A stretch of DNA of 64,000 bases from Streptomyces mutabilis (GTDB taxonomy: Bacteria; Actinomycetota; Actinomycetes; Streptomycetales; Streptomycetaceae), in NCBI RefSeq assembly GCF_014649815.1, contig NZ_BMTT01000011.1, forward strand, positions 124,001 through 188,000, given 5' to 3'. The notes below the pieces were generated by a model, which worked only from the letters and a program-made list of their open reading frames with translations, ran no database searches and had not been told where the DNA came from. How positions within the stretch are numbered: position 1 is the stretch's first letter; the number at the start of each line of letters is the position of its first letter. A program made the translations under genes and the position numbers. Shown one piece after another: positions 43,235 to 52,528 of this stretch.

Positions 43235-43291
43235 ACCTAACGTTCGCCCTTGAACATCCCACCGGGGCAGGCGGTGCGAGCGACGTTAGGT
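43235..43291. promoter_or_regulatory. Widely spaced inverted repeat in the citrate transporter promoter
   Basis: ACCTAACGT (43235-43243) is repeated inverted as ACGTTAGGT (43283-43291), 39 bases apart, around the likely transcription start of the transporter. It could bind a response regulator or form a loop. A further GTTAAC palindrome lies at about 43304-43309. Confidence 0.5.
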
Positions 43292-43349
43292 GGCGTGAAG
43301 CGGCGTTAACAAGATGTTGACACGCGAGCAATAAGCGCAAAACTCCAGG

Positions 43350-45593
43350 TCACAGCTGTGCGTCGGTCAGCGGCGCGAGCTCCACCGGTACGCCGTTGAG
43401 GACCGCGTTGCCGGAGAGCGGGTCGAGCGTGCCGCCGTCGAGGAGCTGGTTGACGTTGACCCCGGGGACGGTGGCGGCGTGGGTGAGACGGGTGTTGGGG
43501 CGGTCGTGGCCCCAGCCGTGCGGCAGGCTCACCACGCCGGGGCGGACGGTGTCGGTGACCTCGGCGGGTGCGGTCACCTCTCCCCCGGCGCCCTTCACGC
43601 GTACGGGCTGTCCGTCGCGCACCCCGAGCCGTTCGGCGTCGTCGGGGTGGAGGTGCAGGGTGCAGCGGTTGGAGCCGCCGGTGAGGGCCGGGACGTTGTG
43701 CATCCAACTGTTGTTGGACCTCAGGTGCCGGCGGCCGACGAGGAGGAGCCCTGCGGGGCGCTCGGCCAGGGCCTGCCCCAGACGCGGCAGGTCGGCGGCG
43801 ATCGGCCCCGGGAGCAGCTCCACCCTGCCGCTGCGGGTCTTCAGGGGCCGGGGGAGCCGGGGACGCAGCGGGCCGAGGTCGATGCCGTGCGGGTGGGCGA
43901 GCAGCCGCTGCAGGGTCAGCCCGTCCGGCCGTGCGCCGAATCCGTCGCCGTAGGGGCCGAGGCGCAGCATCAGGTCGAGGCGCCGCTCGGGGCCGTTCTC
44001 GCCGGTGAGCTGCGCCGCCAGTTCACCGGGGTCGCGTCCGTGGACGGGTGAGTGCGGGTCGCCGACGGCCTTGCCCAGGGTCTGCCGGACGGCCATGGCG
44101 TCGACGGCGGCCGGGTCGGTGCCGTGCCGGCCGGCGACGGCCAGGGTGAGCCGGGCCAGGATCTCGGTCTCGGCCATCCGCCCGGGCTCCAGCGGCACGG
44201 CGGGGCGGGAGTAGCGGACCTGGTTGCGCACGGCCAGGGTGTTCAGGGCGAAGTCGTGGTGCGGGCTCTGGGCCGGCGGGGGCGGCGGCAGGACGACGTG
44301 CGCGTGGCGGGAGGTCTCGTTGAGGTACGGGTCGACGCTCACCATGAAGTCGAGCGAGGCCAGCGCCTTGTCGAGGCGGTCGCCGTCGGGTGCGGAAAGG
44401 ACCGGGTTGGCGGCGATCGTGAGCAGCGCGCGGACCGGCTCGCCCTCGTCGGTCGCGGTGTCGATCTCCTCGGCCAGGGCGGACAGGGGCAGTTCGCCCT
44501 TGGCCTCGGGGTGACGGCTCACCCGGGAGTGCCAGCGGCCGAGCGCGAAGCCGCGGCCTGGCCCGGCGGGGCGCGGGGTCCTGTCGGTCGCGGCCTGCGG
44601 GAAGAGGGCGCCGCCGGGCCGGTCGAGGTTGCCGGTGATGATGTTGAGGACGTCCACGAGCCAGCTGGCGAGCGTGCCGTGCGGGACGGTGCAGCTGCCG
44701 ATGCGGCCGTAGACGGCGGCGGTGGGCGCGGCGGCGAGTTCGCGGGCGAGCGCGCGGGTCACGCCGGCGTCCACGTCGCAGGCGGCGGCGACGGCCTCGG
44801 GGGTGAAGTCGCGCAGGGCCTCCCCGACTTCGTCGACGCCCTCGACGTGCGGGGCGAGTGCGCCGAGGTCCACCAGGTCCTCTGCGAAGAGCACGTGCGC
44901 CATGGCGGCCAGGAGCAGGGCGTCGGCGCCGGGCCGGATCGCCACATGCCGGTGGGCGAGCTTGGCGGTGCGGGTGCGGCGCGGGTCGATGACGGTGAGG
45001 GTGCCGCCGCGGGCCTTCAGTGCCTTGAGCCGGCCGGGGAAGTCGGGCGCCGTGCACAGGCTGCCGTTGGACTCCATCGGGTTGGCGCCGATGAGCAGCA
45101 GGTGGTCGGTGCGGTCGAGGTCGGGGACCGGGATGGCGTTCGCGTCTCCGAAGAGCAGGCCGCTGGAGACGTGCTTGGGCATCTGGTCCAGCGTGGAGGC
45201 GGTGAAGAGGCTGTGGGTGCCGAGGGCGCCGAGCAGGAGGTTCGGGTAGAGGGCGCCGGCCACGGTGTGCACGTTGGGGTTGCCGAGGACCACGCCGACG
45301 GAGTGCGGCCCGTACCGCTCGACGACGGGCCGGACACCGGCGGCGACCGCGTCGAACGCCTCCCCCCAAGTGGCCTCGCGCAGCTCGCCGCCCCTGCGCA
45401 CCAGGGGCGTGCGCAGTCGGTCGGGGTCGGCGTCCAGGGCCCCGAAGGCGGCACCTTTGGGGCAGATGAACCCGCGGCTGAAGACGTCGTCGCGGTCGCC
45501 GCGGGCGGCGGTGACCGCGGTGCCGTCGACGGTGAGCGCCAGGCCGCAGGTGGCCTCGCACAGGGGGCAGATACGCAGGGCGGTGCGGGACAC
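43350..45593 (-). CDS. Molybdopterin (bis-MGD) oxidoreductase
   Basis: A 747-aa DMSO-reductase-superfamily protein. N-terminal [4Fe-4S] motif at Cys 9, 12, 16 and 44 (CPLCEATC, FICPKG); MGD-binding domains follow with LLIGANPMESNGSLCTAP, ITGNLDRPGGALFP, ISWQ-like and NVPALTGGSN segments; C-terminal barrel with MNxP-type HNVPAL and HPDDAERLGVRDGQPV. No Tat signal, so cytoplasmic. GTG start at 45593 with GGGAGGACCC upstream. Such orphan enzymes act on unknown substrates. It lies 116 bases downstream of a TetR gene on the same strand, with an operator-like site between. Confidence 0.9.
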   Translation of the reverse strand: MSRTALRICPLCEATCGLALTVDGTAVTAARGDRDDVFSRGFICPKGAAFGALDADPDRLRTPLVRRGGELREATWGEAFDAVAAGVRPVVERYGPHSVGVVLGNPNVHTVAGALYPNLLLGALGTHSLFTASTLDQMPKHVSSGLLFGDANAIPVPDLDRTDHLLLIGANPMESNGSLCTAPDFPGRLKALKARGGTLTVIDPRRTRTAKLAHRHVAIRPGADALLLAAMAHVLFAEDLVDLGALAPHVEGVDEVGEALRDFTPEAVAAACDVDAGVTRALARELAAAPTAAVYGRIGSCTVPHGTLASWLVDVLNIITGNLDRPGGALFPQAATDRTPRPAGPGRGFALGRWHSRVSRHPEAKGELPLSALAEEIDTATDEGEPVRALLTIAANPVLSAPDGDRLDKALASLDFMVSVDPYLNETSRHAHVVLPPPPPAQSPHHDFALNTLAVRNQVRYSRPAVPLEPGRMAETEILARLTLAVAGRHGTDPAAVDAMAVRQTLGKAVGDPHSPVHGRDPGELAAQLTGENGPERRLDLMLRLGPYGDGFGARPDGLTLQRLLAHPHGIDLGPLRPRLPRPLKTRSGRVELLPGPIAADLPRLGQALAERPAGLLLVGRRHLRSNNSWMHNVPALTGGSNRCTLHLHPDDAERLGVRDGQPVRVKGAGGEVTAPAEVTDTVRPGVVSLPHGWGHDRPNTRLTHAATVPGVNVNQLLDGGTLDPLSGNAVLNGVPVELAPLTDAQL

Positions 45594-45637
45594 GGGTCCT
45601 CCCGGGAAAGGGGCGGCGTTGACGCTTCGCCGCGAGC

Positions 45638-45655
45638 ATACCGACCGGTAGGCAT
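45638..45655. promoter_or_regulatory. Candidate TetR operator, site 3
   Basis: ATACCGACCGGTAGGCAT, 45 bases upstream of the oxidoreductase start; identical to site 1 (20400-20417) except one base, although 25 kb away. Confidence 0.6.
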
Positions 45656-45709
45656 GTTGGGGAGCCCTTGCGCCGACGGCTGCGTGAACAGCCGGACACC
45701 ATCGGCCCG

Positions 45710-46327
45710 TCAGTCCAGGACCCGGCCCAGATACGCCCGCAGCAACGCACGCGTCTCTCCGATGATCTTCTCGTCGCCGTCGGGTGCGACCCGGAAGGCC
45801 AGCTGCACGAGGGTGTCGGCGGTCTCCACGGCGACGAGGAAGGTGCGGCGCAGATCGTCGTCGGGGCGGCGGCCCAGGTAGCCGGAGAGCAGCTCGGTGA
45901 GCCGGTCGGCGACGCGGTGGTTGGGAACGGCGTGGCGGTCCCCCACCGGGATCTGGTTGCCGAAGTCGATCAGGGAGAAGCCCGGCGCGGTGCGCTTCAT
46001 CGCCAGGTACTCGTCGAGCACCGCGTCCAGCGCCCCGCGCCAGCCGTCGTCGGCCGACTCCGTCAGCCGCTCGGTGACGCGCTCCGCGTAGCGCTCCAGG
46101 TTGCGCTGGGCCAGAGCGTCGGCCATCTGCCGCTTGTTGCCGAAGAAGCGGTACACCGAGCCGATGGGGACGTCCGCGCGCAGCGCCACGGCGCGGGTGC
46201 TCAGCGCGTCGTAGCCGACCTCGTCGAGAAGGTCGGCGCAGGCGTCGAGGATCCTGGTCAGCCGTTCGGCGCTGCGCCGCTGCACGGGGGCGCGGCGGAG
46301 CGGGGTCGCTTGGGACACGGTCCTCAT
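45710..46327 (-). CDS. TetR family regulator
   Basis: A 205-aa regulator. HTH residues ~22-68 (STRAVALRADVPIGSVYRFF); helical C-terminal part with LIDFGNQIP and FLVAVETADTLVQLAFR. A good ribosome site (AGGAGACC) precedes the ATG at 46327. Recalled synteny corresponds to S. coelicolor SCO1712, a TetR protein reported to lower antibiotic production; this is from memory. It probably controls the downstream molybdopterin oxidoreductase through the palindrome at 45638. Confidence 0.86.
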   Translation of the reverse strand: MRTVSQATPLRRAPVQRRSAERLTRILDACADLLDEVGYDALSTRAVALRADVPIGSVYRFFGNKRQMADALAQRNLERYAERVTERLTESADDGWRGALDAVLDEYLAMKRTAPGFSLIDFGNQIPVGDRHAVPNHRVADRLTELLSGYLGRRPDDDLRRTFLVAVETADTLVQLAFRVAPDGDEKIIGETRALLRAYLGRVLD

Positions 46328-46391
46328 GATGGTCTCCTGCCGCGCTCCGGTGAACTGTGCCCTCCGGCACGCGGGGAAGGAGTGACCGTAC

Positions 46392-46976
46392 TCATCGGGC
46401 TGCCGCCGCGGGGTCGGGCGGCGTCCGGCTCCCCGAGTCCTCCGTTATCTCCTCCGGCTGCGTCGCCTCGGTCGGCTCCGCGTCCGACGCCGTGATGTCG
46501 GCCGTGCTCTCGACGGGTTTGCCGTCGACGGCCCAGCCGGTGCCGTCGTCGGCGTACAGACGGACCGTGAGCTGGTGGGTGCCGCGCGGGACCAGGGCCG
46601 CGTCCAAGCGGTGGTAGGGGCCGCGCAGGCGTGTGATCAGGTCGCCGTCGAGGAAGAGGTGGGCGAGGCCGCGGCCGGCCACCGCCCTGGCTTCCGTGCC
46701 CGCCGGCGAGAACCTGAAGTCGCGCACGGTCAGACGTACGTCCCAGCTGTCGTCGCCGGCCGGCTGCACCTCGATGCCGACCTCCGGCGCGTCCTCGGCG
46801 TCCACCTCCCGGTAGCGCCGGCCCTCCTCGTCGGTGACGTCGAGCAGCCTGCCCACCGGCGTGACCGAATCCCGGGCCTCCGCATCGCCCGTATCACTGG
46901 AACCGCAGCCCGCGGATCCGGTCAACAGCAGGACACAGACCGCGAGCACGGCGAGCACTCCCCGCGTCCACGACAT
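46392..46976 (-). CDS. Predicted lipoprotein
   Basis: A 194-aa secreted lipoprotein: signal peptide with lipobox TGSAGC (Cys at residue 24), then a disordered linker and one beta-sandwich-like domain (residues ~60-160) containing WDVRLTVRDFRFSP and HLFLDGDLITRLRGPYHRL, and a Thr/Glu-rich tail. The domain resembles extracytoplasmic immunoglobulin-type folds found in actinobacterial lipoproteins; no exact family is recognised. It is divergent from hmgA across 181 bases and upstream of the TetR gene on the same strand (64-base gap). Confidence 0.75.
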   Translation of the reverse strand: MSWTRGVLAVLAVCVLLLTGSAGCGSSDTGDAEARDSVTPVGRLLDVTDEEGRRYREVDAEDAPEVGIEVQPAGDDSWDVRLTVRDFRFSPAGTEARAVAGRGLAHLFLDGDLITRLRGPYHRLDAALVPRGTHQLTVRLYADDGTGWAVDGKPVESTADITASDAEPTEATQPEEITEDSGSRTPPDPAAAAR

Positions 46977-47110
46977 GACGGGAGACTAGAACACCGGTCC
47001 GACGGTGCGAATCCCCCGGGAGTCTGGTTCCCGCCATCCTCCTCCGGAGGGACCAGTATGAGAGCCGAAGCCCGCGCGACCTCTTGCGCCCGGGAAACCG
47101 CAATCCTACG

Positions 47111-47137
47111 GTGTCCCATAGGAATCGGGTGGGACAC
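47111..47137. promoter_or_regulatory. Operator-like inverted repeat upstream of hmgA
   Basis: GTGTCCCA (47111-47118) and TGGGACAC (47130-47137) form a perfect inverted repeat with 11 bases between, two turns centre to centre, 20 bases before the hmgA ATG. The position suits a repressor of homogentisate catabolism. Confidence 0.6.
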
Positions 47138-47157
47138 GGGTTGCGAGGGAGCGATCG

Positions 47158-48474
<1,317 letters not shown>

Positions 48475-48500
48475 GGATTCACTACCGGTACGGATGGCCC

Positions 48501-49250
48501 GTGACCTCCTTCGCCCCGGACTCCATCGTGCTGAACCGCAAGCTGCCGCTCTGGTATCAGGTGTCGCAGTCGCTGCGCGCGTCGATACTGGGCCGCTCGC
48601 CCCGGGACCCGCTGCGCCTGCCCACGGAGGAACAGTTGGCGGGGCACTACGGGGTGAGCGTGCTGACCATGCGGCAGGCACTGAAGGAGCTGGAGGACGA
48701 GGGCCTGATCACCCGCCACCGGCGGCGCGGCACCTTCATCGAGCCGGACGCCCGGCGGGGCGCCCCGGTGCGGCTGCTGGGCTCCGTGGACGCGATCGTG
48801 GCCCAGCAGTCCGGCATGAAGGCCGAGCTGCTGGACCACGGCACGGGTCCGGTGCCGCCCGAAGTCGCCGAGTACTTCCCGCAGTCGTCCGAGGTGGGGA
48901 CGTACCACCGGCTGCGCTGCGACGAGCAGACGGGCGAGCCCACCAACCACGCCCGCAACTACGTCCGTCCCGAAGTGGCCGCCCGTATCGACCCCGACGA
49001 CCTGGTCCGCGCGCCGATGACCAAGGTGCTGCGGGACGTGGTGGGCATGGACATCAGCCGGATCACGGACACCGTGGAGGCACGGCTCGCCGACCCGGAG
49101 ACGGCGCGGCTGCTCGAAGTGCCGCTGCTCAGCCCGATCCTGCACTACACCGGCGTCACCTACGACACCGCGGGCCGGGTACTGGACGTGGCGGTCATCC
49201 ACTACCGGGGCGACCGCTTCTCCTTCACGGTCACCCTGGATGCCACATGA
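48501..49250 (+). CDS. GntR (HutC subfamily) regulator
   Basis: A 249-aa regulator: winged HTH at residues ~15-80 (LPTEEQLAGHYGVSVLTMRQ) and a chorismate-lyase-like UTRA effector domain (~95-240; EVGTYHRLRCDEQTGEP, DVAVIHYRGDRFSFTV). GTG start at 48501. It is only 26 bases downstream of hmgA on the same strand and so probably co-transcribed; it may regulate hmgA through the inverted repeat at 47111, or another catabolic gene. Confidence 0.87.
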   Translation: MTSFAPDSIVLNRKLPLWYQVSQSLRASILGRSPRDPLRLPTEEQLAGHYGVSVLTMRQALKELEDEGLITRHRRRGTFIEPDARRGAPVRLLGSVDAIVAQQSGMKAELLDHGTGPVPPEVAEYFPQSSEVGTYHRLRCDEQTGEPTNHARNYVRPEVAARIDPDDLVRAPMTKVLRDVVGMDISRITDTVEARLADPETARLLEVPLLSPILHYTGVTYDTAGRVLDVAVIHYRGDRFSFTVTLDAT

Positions 49251-49281
49251 GGCCGTGCCGCCCCGTCGTACGATGCCCGGC

Positions 49282-50433
49282 GTGACGCACGACGATGCTC
49301 CGCACCTGGCGGACCTCATGCCGTGGTCCGTCGCACCGCCGCGGCTCGGCCGGGGGTGGCCGGCGGCCCCCGACGCGGCATCCCTGAAGGCCCGCTGGGA
49401 CGCCCTGATGAAGGCCGAGGGCGCCGACCGCGAGGCCCTGCTGGAACCGACGCGCTCCCGCACGCTGCACACGGCGGTCGGGCGGCTGCCGGGCACGTCC
49501 GGCGGCACGGAGAAGCTCGTGCGCGCCTCGGGACCGTGCCCGGAACCGGTCCGTGTGCTGCGCGCGCCCTTCGACGAGCAGTGGCTGATCCCGGACCAGC
49601 GGCTGATCGACGCGTCCCGTCCGGAGCTGTGGCGGGTGGCGGACGAGCCGCAGGTCTTCGCAGTGGAGGCACCCGGCGCCGCCGGCCCTCCCCTGCTTCT
49701 CGCGACCTCCCGGCCGCCCGTGTTCGGTCCCGCCCGCGTCCGGCCGCTGTACCGCCGTCCCGGCGGAACGGAGCCGAATCTCGCACCGGGCCTCCTCGAC
49801 CACCTGGGCGCCCGCCTCGGCCGGCGTCCCGAACCGCTCGACGTACTGGCCTGGGCCGTGGCGACCGTACGGCAGGGCTCACGCGTCCCGCTCACCGCGG
49901 ACCCGGCGCTGTGGGAGCGCGGAGTGGAGCTGGGCCGGCGCGTCCTGTGGCTGATGCGCCGCGACGGTGAACGCCCCAAGCTGCCCGGCGGCCGTCGCCC
50001 CTACGTCCGCGCCCCGCTGCCCGCGCGCCCGCTGACGCTGCGCTACGACCGGGACGAGGAGGCCCTGTACCTGGACGAGGGCCGCATCTCCCCCGTGCCG
50101 CCCGGCGCCTGGGACTTCGAGGTGAGCGGGGCCCGGGTGCTGGAGCAGTGGTTCGCGGCCCGCACCGCGGAGGGTGCGCCCGGGACACTGGCGGCGGTCC
50201 GCCCGGCGACCTGGCCTCAGACCTGGACGTCGGAGCTGCTGGAGCTCATCACGGTCCTCGCGCTGCTCGCCGAAGCGCGCCCGCGGTGCGGGGAACTGGA
50301 GGTGACGGAGGAGGTCACGGCCGCCGAGCTACGCGCGGCGGGCGTGTTTCCGGTTCCTGCGGCGGCCCGCAGGCCGGCGTCCGTGCTGGACGGGCAGGAG
50401 GAGGGTCCGGAGGGACAGCTGGCGCTGCTGTAG
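49282..50433 (+). CDS. Stand-alone type ISP restriction enzyme C-terminal domain protein
   Basis: A 383-aa soluble protein. Residues ~150-360 resemble the C-terminal specificity domain of type ISP restriction-modification enzymes (LLaBIII group): LRYDRDEEALYLDEGRISPV (near residues 254-273) and the segment DFEVSGARVLEQWFAAR. No nuclease, helicase or methyltransferase motif (no NPPY/DPPY, no Walker A) is present. The GTG at 49282 follows TACGAT (49269-49274), a -10-like box at the right distance for a leaderless message. Orphan proteins of this kind may have been recruited from restriction systems. Confidence 0.72.
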   Translation: MTHDDAPHLADLMPWSVAPPRLGRGWPAAPDAASLKARWDALMKAEGADREALLEPTRSRTLHTAVGRLPGTSGGTEKLVRASGPCPEPVRVLRAPFDEQWLIPDQRLIDASRPELWRVADEPQVFAVEAPGAAGPPLLLATSRPPVFGPARVRPLYRRPGGTEPNLAPGLLDHLGARLGRRPEPLDVLAWAVATVRQGSRVPLTADPALWERGVELGRRVLWLMRRDGERPKLPGGRRPYVRAPLPARPLTLRYDRDEEALYLDEGRISPVPPGAWDFEVSGARVLEQWFAARTAEGAPGTLAAVRPATWPQTWTSELLELITVLALLAEARPRCGELEVTEEVTAAELRAAGVFPVPAAARRPASVLDGQEEGPEGQLALL

Positions 50434-50478
50434 CACGTCGGGCACCCCGGGCCCCTTGCGTCCCCCGGCCTCTCCGGA

Positions 50479-50712
50479 TCAGGCGAAGCCGTCCAGCACC
50501 CGCGTCAGCGCCCGCTCGAAGACGCCTCCAGGTCGATGGGCCCGGCGCCCTCCCCGAAGGACGCCGCCAGCCGCGGGTAGGCGCCGCTCGCCAGCTGCGC
50601 GCCCAGGTAGGCGATGCGTGTCGCGTTCTCCCGCTCCTCGGACCAGGGCAGCGAGCGGGTGCGCTCGGCCGTGGAGATCTCGTTGGTGACGTACGTCGTC
50701 ACGACGCCGCGG
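50479..50712 (-). pseudogene. 3' remnant of a TetR family gene
   Basis: Encodes the C-terminal ~75 residues of a tetracycline-repressor-like protein: VVTTYVTNEISTAERTR, then AYLGAQLASGAYPRLAA, GPIDLEA. A missing C after GAGGC (near 50520) shifts frame, after which VFERALTRVLDGF and the natural stop follow. The HTH half is gone. Its 5' edge abuts a fragment of an exporter gene running the other way (50705-50771). Confidence 0.8.
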
Positions 50713-50771
50713 TCCTGCTGGCGGTGCTCGTCCCGCTCGCCGTCCGCCGGTACGCGCGCGGAAAGGACTGA
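50705..50771 (+). pseudogene. 3' remnant of an ABC-2 type exporter permease
   Basis: About 22 codons ending HDAAVLLAVLVPLAVRRYAR plus GKD and a stop at 50769-50771, the characteristic last transmembrane helix and basic tail of DrrB-like ABC-2 permeases. It begins exactly where the tetR remnant on the other strand ends. TetR divergent from an ABC exporter pair is a common arrangement, so the middle of such a locus seems to have been deleted. Confidence 0.6.
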
Positions 50772-51049
50772 GCGGGCCGGCGGGGGTCACCGCCGGACGG
50801 GGAGACGGCGGGACTGACGTGCGGGAGCGGCGGGCGTGGGACGCCGTGAGAACGCGGACGCACGGACGGGACAGACGTACGGAGCGGACGTACGCGAGAG
50901 AAAGACGCACGGAGCGGACGTCCGCCGGAGCCGGGCATACGGGTGACACCCGCGCTCGGGACCACACCGGGGCGCCGCTGCGTGCCGTGGGGATGACGGA
51001 CGAGTGCGCGGCGCCGCGCCGGGACGGTGTGACCGCCGGAGCGCGGGCC
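50772..51049. other. Gene-free stretch with short direct repeats
   Basis: No gene is visible. ACGGAGCGGACGT occurs twice about 30 bases apart (near 50878 and 50908), within Arg-codon-like GAC/CGG repeats. Probably spacer or remnant DNA. Confidence 0.4.
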
Positions 51050-51319
51050 TCAGTTGCCGCCGAACAGCGAGCGGCGCAGTCGCCGCACTGGCGCGAACAG
51101 CGAGACCCGGCGCACCCTGGCGCCCCTGCCGCTGCGCTTGTGCGCGGGCTCACGCGCGGTCAGCTCACGCATCAGCGACGTCGCCTCCACCGTCTCCCGC
51201 TGCGGGAGGGCAGGCCCTCCGAGCACCGCGAGATGGCGGTCGAGGCGCGAGCTGGTCGCGCTGCTGCCGCAGGTGATCGCAGGGACCCTGGCCCTGCTGC
51301 GCACTGTTATCTGTTCCAT
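51050..51319 (-). CDS. Small basic protein of unknown function
   Basis: An 89-aa Arg-rich soluble protein (SRLDRHLAVLGGPALPQRE, then RSGRGARVRRVSLFAP and a tail RRLRRSLFGGN). The ribosome site GGGGAGTGAC before the ATG is strong. No domain is recognised and no membrane segment is present. It lies between two scarred loci and could itself be all that is left of a larger group; its short length makes expression uncertain. Confidence 0.5.
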   Translation of the reverse strand: MEQITVRSRARVPAITCGSSATSSRLDRHLAVLGGPALPQRETVEATSLMRELTAREPAHKRSGRGARVRRVSLFAPVRRLRRSLFGGN

Positions 51320-51434
51320 GTCACTCCCCACCCGTACGAGTCCGCCCGGCCCGGGCAGGGTAACCCTATCGCCCCGGTACGGCATGCGTGTATCGCGGTC
51401 GCAGGATTCACCTTCCCCGTAAGGGGGTTGACGA

Positions 51435-52150
51435 TCACTCTCCGAATCCAACGGGTTTCAGGGTGAGTTGAAGGACCGGCCTGCTCGTCGGCCGGTCCGA
51501 GCCGCCGCCGGGTTCGACCGTCACCGCGAGTGAGGTGGCCTACCGGTTCAGGCCGGAGGCGACCAGGGGCGTGTCGGCGTCGAAGAGGCCCAGGGAGCGC
51601 GCTTCGGCGCCGGGCGCACGAGCCAGAGCTGGTGCACGCGGCCGCCGGGCGGCTCGCCGTATCCGCTCAGGGTGACGACCGCGCGCCCCTCGGATGCGGA
51701 AGAAACCACTCCGGTACTGCCGCCCCGGCCGTCCTCCTCGCTGGTCGCGCGTGCGTCAGGAGCGGCGAAAACGTGGGCGATCTCACGTGCCCGTCTCCCG
51801 CGCGGTGTCCAGTTCGCCCTGCGTCCGGTTCGCCTGCACGGCGAAGAGCGAGGCGACCACGAGCGGCCGCGGCGGACGTCACCGTGGCGAAGGGCACCGG
51901 CAAGGGGCGCGGCCGGGACGGACGGGAACGTTCCGGCGCGGGCCGGCCGCCCCACGCGTGGGGTGGCAGCCGGCGGGCGGGCCCACGTCCGGGCGCGGGT
52001 TCCTGCGCGGTGGTGCGTACGGCGGCCAGGACGCGGTCGCGCAGGGACGGCCGGGGACGGGGCGGCCGTGGGCCAGGCCGGCCGGGCGGCGTCCTCGGAC
52101 AGCGCCCGCACGACCGAGGGCACGCGCACGGACACGGGGACCGCCTCAGC
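51435..52150 (-). pseudogene. Decayed anti-sigma factor (RskA type)
   Basis: Pieces of an RskA-like anti-sigma protein occur in order but in different frames: SLRDRVLAAVRTTAQEP; PLVVASLFAVQANRTQGELD (membrane-proximal); REIAHVFAAPDARATSEED; GRAVVTLSGYGEPPGGRVHQ; LWLVRP, APGAEARSLGLFDADTPLVA; and ATSLAVTVEPGGGSDRPTSR up to the stop at 51435-51437. At least three frameshifts are needed. The zinc-binding anti-sigma N-terminus and any sigma factor gene upstream are missing at the seam near 52150. Confidence 0.83.
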
Positions 52151-52159
52151 CACAAGCAC

Positions 52160-52516
52160 GACCGGGCGCCGGCCTTCACGGCGACGTTCACGGTGGGGCG
52201 GCTGCCGGCGCAGGTCGGCTACCGCTGGGTGACCGGGGACGGGGCGGTGTCCGATCCCGGGTGGCGGACGCTGTCCTTCCCCGCAGGCGGTGAACCTTCT
52301 CGCCAGGACACGGTCGTCGTGACGACGGACGAGGAGAGCGGCGCGTTCGAGGGGGCGGTCCGCGTGGAGGTGCGGGAGCCGGTGGAGGCGACGTCGAACG
52401 CGGTGGCGTTCTCCGTTGCGTGCGGGACGGAGACGGAGAAGGAGCCCGGGACGGAGACCCCGACGGGCGGGGCCTCCTCCTCTTCTTCTCCGTCTCCTTC
52501 CGGACTGGGTCCGTGA
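52160..52516 (+). pseudogene. 3' fragment of an extracytoplasmic-domain protein
   Basis: About 118 codons in one frame: AFTATFTVGRLPAQVGYRWV, DPGWRTLSFPAGGE, VVVTTDEESGAFEGAVRVEV, ATSNAVAFSVACGTE and a Ser/Pro-rich tail (SSSSSPSPSG). It resembles the beta-sandwich domain at the end of some Streptomyces membrane or kinase-type proteins; I am not sure of the parent family. No start codon, ribosome site or signal peptide precedes it, and its 5' edge abuts the anti-sigma remnant on the other strand. Confidence 0.5.
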
Positions 52517-52528
52517 CGGACGGCCGGG

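Noticed and set aside
44052-45881. 609-codon plus-strand frame opposite the oxidoreductase
   Set aside because: Antisense shadow with valine/glycine-rich composition.
43350-46370. 1006-codon version of the molybdopterin oxidoreductase
   Set aside because: The extension reads through the TetR gene in the wrong frame; the [4Fe-4S] motif begins right after the GTG at 45593.
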